The position numbers were made by a program, and so were the translations under genes. DNA of 19,499 bases from Herminiimonas sp. (GTDB lineage Bacteria > Pseudomonadota > Gammaproteobacteria > Burkholderiales > Burkholderiaceae): positions 1 to 19,499 of the forward strand of contig JACMQD010000356.1 in NCBI GenBank assembly GCA_014377155.1. The letters run 5' to 3'. Shown here one piece after another: positions 1-8,210 of this stretch. Under the pieces are notes generated by a model that was given only the letters and a program-made list of their open reading frames with translations, ran no database searches and was not told the origin of the DNA. The number at the start of each line of letters is the position of its first letter. The stretch's first letter is position 1.

Positions 1-276
1 GGGTTGAACCTGACAGCAGCCGATACGGTCATTCACGTCGATCCGTGGTGGAATCCGGCCGTGGAAGAGCAAGCCACGGCGCGCGCCCATCGGATCGGGC
101 AGGACCAGCCGGTGCTGGTCTATAAACTGGTGGTGGAGGGCAGCATCGAGGAACGCATCTTGGACCTGCAGGCGCGTAAGTCGGCGCTGGCGGCGGGCGT
201 GCTTGGCGAAGATGGCGCGACTACGCCCAAGTTCGGGCCGGATGACGTGGCGGCACTGCTGGCACCTCTTGAATGA
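1..276 (+). CDS. SNF2/DEAD-like helicase, C-terminal fragment (5' end outside window)
   Basis: This is the last 91 codons of an open frame that enters from the left edge, so it is a 5'-truncated gene. The visible part reads as the end of helicase domain 2 of a SNF2-family (SWI/SNF-like) ATPase. It has a [11 protein letters not shown] motif V-like segment, then [21 protein letters not shown], which is the family's motif VI with the arginine finger region. It continues with the usual [15 protein letters not shown] segment and a short tail ending in LLAPLE. SNF2 proteins use ATP hydrolysis to translocate on duplex DNA; bacterial members of the RapA/HepA type act on RNA polymerase or DNA repair, but the fragment does not show which. 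It converges on the PadR gene with only 25 bp between the stop codons. Family assignment is secure; the specific role is unknown. Confidence 0.9.
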   Translation, partial: GLNLTAADTVIHVDPWWNPAVEEQATARAHRIGQDQPVLVYKLVVEGSIEERILDLQARKSALAAGVLGEDGATTPKFGPDDVAALLAPLE

Positions 277-301
277 CAGCAGGTTGAACGTTACGTTGAG
301 A

Positions 302-832
302 TTATTCCTTTGCCAGAACCGTCAATGCCTGCTCCGACCATTCGATCCACAGGCTTTCGAACATGATGCCGGCGGTCAGCACCAGATGCTGCAACTGCAC
401 CGCGCGCGCGGCATCGGCTGCTGGAAAATCCTTGGCTTCCAGCTCGCGGTACAGTGCCAGCTTTTGCCGGTGCAGATCGAGCCGGCGTTCGATGTCGCGT
501 CGCACAGAAGTTGGTCCGATCACGGCCTCGGCGCGCAGCTTCAGCATCAGTTCTTCGCGTAGTGGTCGGGGATCCTGGCTCTCGTCGGCCCAGCGTTGCA
601 GTTCGGCGCGTCCGGCCGGCAGCACGCGATACACTTTCTTGCGCCCGCGGCCGTTTTCCGGTGGCAGCGATTCGACCCATCCGGCCTGCTCCAGGCGGCC
701 CAGTTCACGATAGATCTGCTGATGCGTCGCATGCCAGAAAAAGCCGATCGAACGGTCGAAACGGCGCGCCAGTTCGGCGCCGGAACAGGATGCTTCGAGC
801 AGCGAGGTGAGGAGGGCGTGAGGTAAGGACAT
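302..832 (-). CDS. PadR-family transcriptional regulator
   Basis: A 176-residue protein with the PadR layout. Residues about 1-80 form the winged helix: LPHALLTSLLEASCSGAELARRF, then HQQIYRELGRLEQAGWV as the recognition helix, then a basic GRGRKKVYRV wing. Residues about 90-175 form the long C-terminal helical dimerisation domain (Vir_C/PF10400-like). PadR proteins are usually repressors relieved by a small aromatic or drug-like ligand and often control a neighbouring enzyme or efflux pump. No such target is adjacent in the same unit. The nearest gene is the ABM-fold enzyme 500 bp away on the other strand. The ATG at 832 has no obvious Shine-Dalgarno sequence. A perfect 12-bp palindrome lies 38 bp upstream and could be an autoregulatory site. 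The family is clear; ligand and targets are not visible. Confidence 0.9.
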   Translation of the reverse strand: MSLPHALLTSLLEASCSGAELARRFDRSIGFFWHATHQQIYRELGRLEQAGWVESLPPENGRGRKKVYRVLPAGRAELQRWADESQDPRPLREELMLKLRAEAVIGPTSVRRDIERRLDLHRQKLALYRELEAKDFPAADAARAVQLQHLVLTAGIMFESLWIEWSEQALTVLAKE

Positions 833-869
833 GGGCTTGTTTGCAGACTCAATTGTGCATGGTACTGCA

Positions 870-881
870 ACTGCCGGCAGT
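870..881. promoter_or_regulatory. Perfect 12-bp palindrome upstream of the padR-like gene
   Basis: The sequence ACTGCCGGCAGT is its own reverse complement and sits 38 bp upstream of the PadR start codon. It is a reasonable candidate for an autoregulatory operator, inferred only from symmetry and position. It does not resemble the ATGT-N8-ACAT operator known for PadR itself. Confidence 0.3.
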
Positions 882-1249
882 CAGTCAGGTTGAATTTGCC
901 TGTTGCAATGAGGTTCGAGTAAGAGGTCAAGACACCGTGGGATTTTCGCTATTTGCCGAGGGTGGCAGCAATGCAGGTCAACCAGGCGAAATTCCTTGCC
1001 GGGGCAATATAAAATGTTGTTCTTAAGGTTTCCTGATGTACCTAGAATTTTGCGGGTCGACATTGCTATGTAAAACTCTACGCATTCCTGGCAGTTCGGA
1101 CTTGAATTTCGAAGTCGCTTTAGGAAAATGGATGGCCGGGATTGCCCGTCTTAAACCAGATACCGTTCCCTTTTTCCCGACCCTGTTCGCTTTCACGCCC
1201 CTTTCCTTACAGCGAACCGGTCGATGATCAACTTCACGAAGCAACCGAT

Positions 1250-1279
1250 ATTGGCGCGCCTTCCGGTGGCAGCGCCAAT
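1250..1279 (+). promoter_or_regulatory. Strong inverted repeat upstream of the ABM gene, with a -10-like box
   Basis: Perfect 8-bp arms ATTGGCGC (1250-1257) and GCGCCAAT (1272-1279). A further 3 bp inside (GCC with GGC) extend the stem past one bulged A. Fourteen bases later lies TATACT (1294-1299), a good sigma-70 -10 hexamer. No -35 hexamer stands at 16-18 bp; that position is occupied by the right arm. This suggests either an activator-dependent promoter with a dimeric operator over the -35, or a hairpin in a leader RNA. It has no following T-run, so it is a poor intrinsic terminator. Confidence 0.4.
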
Positions 1280-1337
1280 CGGTCTGATAGTGCTATACTT
1301 TTTTTACTAATTACCATCACCGACGAGGGAAATGACA

Positions 1338-1670
1338 ATGGCACCGAACACCAAAATCAAGCTTGCGAATTTCATTACGCTGAAGGCGAAACCAGGACAG
1401 GAAGAGAACCTTGCAGATTTCCTTGCCGGTGGCGCCGGCGCGGTCGCTTCAACTGAGCCATTGACGCTTTCGTGGTTCGCGGTGCGCATGGATGCGAACA
1501 CGTTCGGCATCATCGATTTCTTCGCTGACCAGGCCGGACAGAATGCCCATCTTTCCGGTCAGGTCGCCGCAGCATTAAAAGCAAGCGCAGACCAGATGAT
1601 TGTAGGTGGTTGGGATGACGGCGTGCTCAAGCACTTCCAAGTCTTCGACGTACTATCGGCTGCGATCTGA
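1338..1670 (+). CDS. Putative antibiotic biosynthesis monooxygenase (ABM/YgiN-like) family protein
   Basis: A 110-residue single-domain protein of dimeric alpha-beta-barrel type. It has the N-terminal strand-helix LANFITLKAKPGQEENLADFL, the central strand LSWFAVRMDANTFGIIDFFAD and a helix QNAHLSGQVAAALKASAD. This layout matches the ABM superfamily (cofactor-free monooxygenases, YgiN-like quinol oxygenases and functionally unknown relatives). Length fits the family. ATG codons occur at 1332 and 1338. The GAGGG at 1325-1329 lies 8 nt from the second but only 2 nt from the first, so 1338 is chosen. It is monocistronic, with an inverted repeat and a TATACT box upstream. Substrate cannot be inferred, and many family members have no proven oxygenase activity. 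Confidence 0.8.
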   Translation: MAPNTKIKLANFITLKAKPGQEENLADFLAGGAGAVASTEPLTLSWFAVRMDANTFGIIDFFADQAGQNAHLSGQVAAALKASADQMIVGGWDDGVLKHFQVFDVLSAAI

Positions 1671-1878
1671 CCGCCGTCTGGAAAACCGGTGCCCAAGTGA
1701 TCTGACCAGCGCGGAAATTGGCATTAGGTGCATTGAAAAGCTGGCTCGATGTGATACAAAAGCACTGAGCAGCGACCATAGCATCAGGGTTCTGACCTCC
1801 CCGATGACGTGAACAGGAAAGGTCCGCGCATTACAACGAATCAGCAAGACCGTCGCTCCAGGTACGGCGTGTTGACAT

Positions 1879-2075
1879 TTATGTCAGCCATAGCATTGAA
1901 GGGGCGATGAGAACAAATTATTCGAAACGGGACGCCAGCTTGGCGTAACCCGTGGCGACACGGCGAAACTGCTTTCGCTGAGCGAAGAATCGCTTAATCA
2001 CATTCCGATGCGATGGTGGTGGCGGTCTCAGCACCCTTGCACCTTGTGATTTTCGTTCTGGGAATCACGCCCTTG
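1879..2075 (-). pseudogene. Remnant of IS5-family transposase, C-terminal part
   Basis: Reading the minus strand from about 2013 down to a stop at 1879-1881 gives the recognisable tail of an IS5-family DDE transposase: HRNVI-K-RFFAQRKQFRRVATGY, then AKLASRFE, an internal TAA (1918-1920), and FVLIAPSMLWLT. Intact relatives typically read YRHRNVIERFFARLKQFRRVATRYDK. Upstream, in a different frame (about 2040-2075), AKGVIPRTKITR matches the family's conserved VIP-basic segment, so a frameshift separates the two pieces. The catalytic glutamate of the Y-2-R-3-E-6-K signature is lysine here and the signature tyrosine is proline. The copy is therefore dead: frameshift, internal stop and lost catalytic residue. 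The rest of the element and its terminal repeats are not identifiable. Confidence 0.7.
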
Positions 2076-2080
2076 GCCGC

Positions 2081-2228
2081 TTTACTCCCATATAGACCAG
2101 TGTGGCAATACGTTCACACTAAACGTCTCGCATCATCATTCGTATCATCGCCGTCTAAAGGCAACAATATAAAAACATCCCGCTAAAAGTTTTCAAAACT
2201 TCAATGCATTATTGCCAAATTATTTTTA
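2081..2228 (+). repeat. Direct repeat, copy 1 (upstream of the chemoreceptor gene)
   Basis: About 150 bp that aligns, with small gaps, to 4261-4416. The best-conserved blocks are CCAGTGTGGCAATACGT (other copy has C for the second G of TGG), CGTCTCG, CATCATTCG, AGGCAA, and a final CTTCAA...TATT-GC-AAATTA-TTTTT stretch. Identity by eye is roughly two thirds overall and far higher in the first 20 bp. Both copies are in the same orientation. They lie between the IS5 remnant and the chemoreceptor gene here, and before the SDR gene in copy 2. Confidence 0.6.
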
Positions 2229-2406
2229 CAAACGTCAACACGCGTTGATATTTCTTCCAGTCAGAAGAAGCTCGTCAATATGGTGATAGCCGTACGACTA
2301 CACCAACCCATACTTTTGTATGGATTCTCAATGTTTGCATAAGGAAATATTATTCAGGAGCTGTTTTATTTCATTTTATTCGACGTACACGATGATTGGA
2401 AATGCA

Positions 2407-4122
2407 ATGGATCAACTCCGAAATACCAAGCTCAGCACAAAAATGACACTTTCATTTGTCGGCATCATTGTGCTGACCCTATTGCTTTGTGTATTTGCGC
2501 TTACCCAGCTGGCCAATCTTCGCGCGTTGATGGCCGATGTCACAACAAATTGGATGCCTGCGATGAGTGCCGCGCAGGAAATAAAGGGAGGAATGGCGCG
2601 TTATCGATCCCAGGAAGTGCAGCACATCCTTGCGTCGAGCGCGGACGACAAGGTGAAATACGAAAAACGCATTCAGGATGCGTTAGACAAAGTGGTAAAA
2701 GGACAGTCCATATACAAGAAGTTGATTAATTCTCCAGAAGAAAAAGCGGCTTACGACGAGTTCAACGGGAAGCTCGACGCGTATCTCGCGGTCAGCAAAA
2801 AAATGCTAGATGCTTCACGGGCTGAACAGGACGAAATAGCAAAAACCATATTACGTGGTGAGTCATCGACCCTGAACAGCCACGTAACCAAGCTGACTGA
2901 AAAATTGGTTGAACTCAATCTTGCCGGCAGTGAACGCGCTAGCGAAAATGGCGAGTCGGTTTTTGCAACATCGTTGAAGTTGATCATTGGCGGTCTGATC
3001 GCGGTGATCTTGGGCGGCGCTGCAACTGGCTATTTCATGACGCGCTGGCTATTGCGTCAACTCGGTGGTGAGCCTGCCTATGCGGTCGCAGCTGCACAAC
3101 GGATAGCTTCCGGTGACTTGTCAATGAATATTCAAACACAAGCAGGAGACCAGTCCAGCTTGCTGTTTGCAATAAAAAACATGCAGGAAAATCTGGTAAG
3201 CATCGTTAGCCAGGTACGCGCCGGTTCAGACTTGATCGTAACTGCGTCAGCGGAGATCGCTGCTGGCAATCAGGATCTATCCTCGCGCACGGAACAACAA
3301 GCCAGTTCGCTTGAAGAAACCGCTTCCTCAATGGAAGAAATGACTGCGACCGTCAAGCAAAATGCGGACAACGCGTCCCAGGCGAACCAGATGGCGGTCT
3401 CGGCTTCCGCTGTCGCGAGCAAGGGCGGTGCCGTTGTCTCGCAGGTCGTCGAGACAATGGCCTCTATTAACATGTCTTCAAAGAAGATTGTTGACATCAT
3501 AGGCGTCATTGACGGAATTGCTTTCCAGACCAATATTCTGGCATTGAATGCGGCAGTGGAGGCCGCACGCGCAGGCGAACAGGGCCGAGGCTTTGCGGTT
3601 GTCGCTTCTGAGGTCCGCACTTTAGCCCAGCGTTCCGCCGCCGCTGCGAAAGAAATCAAGACCCTCATCGATGATTCGGTGGGCAAGGTTGACATGGGAG
3701 CGAAGCTGGTCGATCAGGCAGGGGTAACGATGGATGAAATCGTCAACAGCATTAAGCACGTAACCGACATTATGAGCGAAATCACGATGGCCAGCCAGGA
3801 TCAGACCGCCGGTATTGGTCAAATCAACGTGGCCATTACCCAGATGGACGAGGTGACCCAGCAAAATGCGGCACTTGTCGAACAAGCGGCTGCCGCATCC
3901 GAAGCCATGCAAGAGCAATCAGCCAGGCTCGCTGAAACGGTTAGTGTATTCAAACTCCATGGTAACGAAAAGCAGATCGCGCACCTTCCAAACGCCGCGC
4001 ATCCCGGGCAGGAAAGTGAGAGAATAAGCCGGTCTGCACCGCGTTTGCTCAAGCCATCGCGGCGGTTGGTGCTCCAACCCTCCGTGATGAATTCGGCAGG
4101 TGGTCAGTTCGAACAATTCTGA
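2407..4122 (+). CDS. Methyl-accepting chemotaxis protein (transmembrane chemoreceptor)
   Basis: A 571-residue inner-membrane chemoreceptor, counted from the ATG at 2407, which has a GGA ribosome site 6 nt upstream; in-frame ATGs at 2320 and 2392 lack one and add a poor N-terminus. Order: TM1 about 14-33; periplasmic four-helix-bundle-like sensor domain about 35-188; TM2 about 189-210; HAMP from LLRQLGGEP to about 262; then the cytoplasmic coiled-coil signalling domain. The hairpin tip at about 366-400 is the invariant CheA/CheW contact region ([20 protein letters not shown], then [15 protein letters not shown]). Methylation helices flank it ([24 protein letters not shown]). The C-terminus lacks the NWETF-type CheR/CheB tether. 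Ligand unknown. It is an orphan, with no che genes nearby, and has lower GC in its first third. It is flanked by direct repeats and a decayed IS. Confidence 0.95.
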   Translation: MDQLRNTKLSTKMTLSFVGIIVLTLLLCVFALTQLANLRALMADVTTNWMPAMSAAQEIKGGMARYRSQEVQHILASSADDKVKYEKRIQDALDKVVKGQSIYKKLINSPEEKAAYDEFNGKLDAYLAVSKKMLDASRAEQDEIAKTILRGESSTLNSHVTKLTEKLVELNLAGSERASENGESVFATSLKLIIGGLIAVILGGAATGYFMTRWLLRQLGGEPAYAVAAAQRIASGDLSMNIQTQAGDQSSLLFAIKNMQENLVSIVSQVRAGSDLIVTASAEIAAGNQDLSSRTEQQASSLEETASSMEEMTATVKQNADNASQANQMAVSASAVASKGGAVVSQVVETMASINMSSKKIVDIIGVIDGIAFQTNILALNAAVEAARAGEQGRGFAVVASEVRTLAQRSAAAAKEIKTLIDDSVGKVDMGAKLVDQAGVTMDEIVNSIKHVTDIMSEITMASQDQTAGIGQINVAITQMDEVTQQNAALVEQAAAASEAMQEQSARLAETVSVFKLHGNEKQIAHLPNAAHPGQESERISRSAPRLLKPSRRLVLQPSVMNSAGGQFEQF

Positions 4123-4473
4123 ATGTTCGAGGAATCTTTGGGTGTATGCCAGGTATTGATGCGCCCACGTGTCGTGGTCTAGTTTGCCAGGGACTTCGGT
4201 ATTTGGACAATTCAGTATTCGAAGAGATTTGCATGAAAAAGCAATGTTGGGGCCAGCGCGCGTTTAACCGCATACACGCCAGTGTGCCAATACGTCTTCA
4301 CTGATCGTCTCGTAACATCATTCGCACCATCCTTGGGTTCGACCATAGGCAAGGATGTAATCACAATCAGTCAAGAGTTGACAGACCTTCAAGGAAATAT
4401 TTGCAAAATTAGTTTTTGGTATGTCATCATGCGCTAGGCGGGGTCGGTCATATTCAACCAGAGAGGCGTAACC
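4123..4473. other. Gene-free region between the chemoreceptor and SDR genes
   Basis: About 350 bp. Nothing recognisable in 4123-4260 apart from a weak 5-bp inverted repeat (CCACG/CGTGG near 4167). 4261-4416 holds the second copy of the direct repeat. A TTGACA hexamer lies at 4378-4383, but no good -10 is found at 16-18 bp, so the SDR promoter is not fixed. Confidence 0.5.
4261..4416 (+). repeat. Direct repeat, copy 2 (upstream of the SDR gene)
   Basis: Aligns with 2081-2228 in the same orientation. From the shared TGTG core to the T-run at the end is about 127 bp here against 120 bp in copy 1, so only small indels separate them. Conserved core: CCAGTGTGCCAATACGT, CGTCTCG, CATCATTCG and the AAATTA-TTTTT end. 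Because both copies precede genes on the plus strand, they may be duplicated regulatory regions. Alternatively they are scars of a rearrangement that brought in the chemoreceptor gene. Confidence 0.6.
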
Positions 4474-5175
4474 ATGGCAATTTTTGCGCCGAAGACGGCA
4501 CTCATCGTTGGAGCAGGGACAGGGCTGAGCGCGTCACTTGCGCGGCGGTTTACCAGGTCAGGCATGCAGGTTGCGCTCGCATCTCGCGGAACCGACAAGC
4601 TGCAAGCGCTGGCAACCGAAATCGGTGCCCACCTTGTCCAATGCGATGTGGCCGATAGCGACAGTATTATTCGGATGTTCGAGCAAGTAGAGAACGATAT
4701 CGGCGCGCCCGAAGTGGTGGTCTACAATCCAAGCGCGCGCGTCAAAGCGCCGCTCGTTGACCTGAATCCCGCGGACGTACAAAAAGCCATCGCTATTACC
4801 GCCTTCGGTGGTTTCATGGTTGCGCAACAGGCGGCCAGGCGCATGCTTCCAAGGCAGCAGGGCGCGATCCTTTTCACGGGTGCCTCTGCCAGTGTCAAGG
4901 GCTATCCGGAGTCGGCGCCTTTTGCGATGGGAAAATTTGCATTAAGAGGCCTAGCGCAGAGCATCGCACGCGAACTTGCGCCGCGCGGCATCCATGTCGC
5001 GCACTTCGTGATCGATGGTGCCATCCGAGATACTGTCCGCAGTGATCCGGCCGATGAATCCGAAAGCACACTGGACCCGGATGCGATTGCAGAGACTTAT
5101 CTGCATGTGTTGCAACAGCCGCGCAGTGCATGGACCTGGGAAATCGAACTACGGCCGTGGACGGAAAAGTTTTAA
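4474..5175 (+). CDS. SDR-fold protein with Phe in place of the catalytic Tyr
   Basis: A 233-residue Rossmann-fold short-chain dehydrogenase/reductase-like protein. The N-terminal nucleotide loop is VGAGTGLSAS (residues 12-21), a variant of TGxxxGxG. LVQCDVAD (54-61) is the usual acidic end of the third strand and YNPSAR (84-89) replaces NNAG. The expected catalytic set S-x12-Y-x3-K appears as S138, F150 and K154 (SAPFAMGKFALRG), so the proton-donating tyrosine is missing while serine and lysine remain. The downstream HVAHFVIDGAIRDT resembles the usual PG-motif region. The start is supported by a GAGAGG ribosome site about 8 nt before ATG 4474. Typical SDR length is 250, so it is not truncated. 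It may bind NAD(P) without classical dehydrogenase chemistry; similar F-type SDRs exist in bacteria. Function unknown. It appears monocistronic. Confidence 0.88.
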   Translation: MAIFAPKTALIVGAGTGLSASLARRFTRSGMQVALASRGTDKLQALATEIGAHLVQCDVADSDSIIRMFEQVENDIGAPEVVVYNPSARVKAPLVDLNPADVQKAIAITAFGGFMVAQQAARRMLPRQQGAILFTGASASVKGYPESAPFAMGKFALRGLAQSIARELAPRGIHVAHFVIDGAIRDTVRSDPADESESTLDPDAIAETYLHVLQQPRSAWTWEIELRPWTEKF

Positions 5176-5290
5176 TCCCGGTCGATCCGTTAATCTGGTT
5201 GAAACCTCGCCGTAGCATCACCAATTCGCGGATTTTGAAATAGAAGCCAACAAGTACTGACATCAGAATAGTGCACCGTGGCGGCGCCAT

Positions 5291-5336
5291 GCACTGGTGG
5301 TAGCTGTGGCACTGGTGGTAGCTGTGGCTCAGGTGG
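5291..5336 (+). repeat. 18-bp tandem repeat, about 2.5 copies
   Basis: GCACTGGTGGTAGCTGTG occurs perfectly twice in tandem (5291-5308, 5309-5326), followed by a third partial copy (GCTCAGGTGG, 8 of 10 matching). The unit is a multiple of three. One plus-strand frame (GTG 5278 to TAA 5431-5433) reads it as Cys-Thr-Gly-Gly-Ser-Cys-Gly repeats within a possible 51-residue peptide. No good ribosome site precedes it, so I do not call a gene. Confidence 0.7.
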
Positions 5337-5429
5337 GGACCTTAATCCCGCTACCGCAGCAGTCATGCCGACAAAAGCTGACGCCACGCCACCAATCTCG
5401 TGCTTAGACCTGCTGAGTCCGACCGACTT

Positions 5430-5879
5430 TTAAACTTTCACGCTGCCTTCCTTGAATGCCGGAAGTTGCAGGCCGAGCCGCTTGCCCATTTCCGTGCCGA
5501 GCGCCTGCAATCCGCTCATCGGCCTGATCATCACTTCGAATTCGGTGATTTTGCCGTCGTGGTCGAAGCGGATCATGTCGATGCCCTTGAGTTCCTTGTC
5601 ACCAACCCGCGCGCTGAATTCGAGCACGACCGATAACCCATCGTCGGTGGCCAGTTCGCGGTCATAGCGAAAATCCTCGAACACGTCGATAACCGTGCCC
5701 AGAATCAAGGCCACCGCCGCGGCCGAACGGTAGGGCGGGTACGCCATCGGGGACCGGAACAGCGCGACCGGATGCAGGATTGCCGGCAGGCCGGCAAGGT
5801 CGCGGCTGGCAACCATCGCGTGCCAGGCTGCGAGCGATTCGGCAACCGCGGGAGTGAGTCGGGTGAGGCTGGTACGCAT
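5430..5879 (-). CDS. SnoaL/NTF2-like protein, downstream partner of fadH
   Basis: A 149-residue protein starting at ATG 5879, chosen because AGGAG stands about 6 nt upstream; the open frame continues further upstream only through fadH sequence in another frame. The fold is the SnoaL-like/NTF2 cone. A helical start (TPAVAESLAAWHAMVASRD) is followed by AILHPVALFRSP, the VFEDFRYDRELATDDGLSVVLEFSARVGDKELKGIDMIRFDHDGKITEFEVMIRP-type strand array (shown in part) and a short C-terminal tail. The GIDMIRFDHDGKI segment is typical. Members are enzymes (cyclases, isomerases) or small-molecule binders; there is no basis for choosing. The start lies 26 bp after the fadH stop on the same strand, so the two are probably co-transcribed. 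This suggests a role with acyl-CoA or related hydrophobic substrates. Confidence 0.82.
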   Translation of the reverse strand: MRTSLTRLTPAVAESLAAWHAMVASRDLAGLPAILHPVALFRSPMAYPPYRSAAAVALILGTVIDVFEDFRYDRELATDDGLSVVLEFSARVGDKELKGIDMIRFDHDGKITEFEVMIRPMSGLQALGTEMGKRLGLQLPAFKEGSVKV

Positions 5880-5905
5880 CTTCTGCTCCTGTTCGGGATT
5901 GACGA

Positions 5906-8035
<2,130 letters not shown>

Positions 8036-8165
8036 TCATTTCTGATACGTGCCGGGGAGGAATTAAATTATGCAGGTGCGAGCGATGCGCGCATGGCAAA
8101 CGGTAGGGCTTTGCGGAGAAGATTTGGGTAAACCACTGATTGCGGGAAAAGTAGGCAGAAATGCG

Positions 8166-8189
8166 GGCTTGACCCAGGAGGGCCAAGCC
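8166..8189. terminator. Hairpin downstream of the DUF4394 lipoprotein gene
   Basis: Arms GGCTTGACCC (8166-8175) and GGGCCAAGCC (8180-8189) pair over 10 bp with one A-C mismatch and a 4-base AGGA loop. It lies about 20 bp after the stop of the minus-strand lipoprotein gene, where a terminator is expected. The following T-run is weak on both strands, so it may be a Rho-assisted or mRNA-stabilising hairpin. Confidence 0.45.
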
Positions 8190-8210
8190 GTCTGTTTCAG
8201 ATAATGCGGT

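Larger units (their letters stand above)
833..1337. other. Gene-free region between the PadR gene and the ABM gene
   Basis: About 500 bp with no convincing gene; the short open frames here lack family similarity and ribosome sites. It must hold the divergent promoters of the two flanking genes. The recognisable elements are the 12-bp palindrome at 870-881, the long inverted repeat at 1250-1279 and a TATACT -10-like hexamer at 1294-1299. Confidence 0.6.
1671..2406. other. Gene-free region with IS remnant and repeat
   Basis: About 730 bp without an intact gene. Positions 1671-1870 show nothing recognisable. 1879-2075 carries a decayed transposase tail on the minus strand, and 2081-2228 is one copy of a direct repeat found again downstream of the chemoreceptor. 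From about 2150 to 2400 the sequence becomes AT-rich, unlike the flanking genes; it must contain the chemoreceptor promoter and a long leader. No clear sigma-28 or sigma-70 box pair could be fixed by eye. Confidence 0.6.

Noticed and set aside
841..1244. Several 60-73-codon frames on both strands between the PadR and ABM genes
   Set aside because: They overlap each other, lack ribosome sites and family similarity, and fill a region expected to be promoter DNA.
4378..4406. TTGACA-based promoter for the SDR gene
   Set aside because: The -35 is perfect but no -10 hexamer of reasonable quality stands at 16-18 bp.
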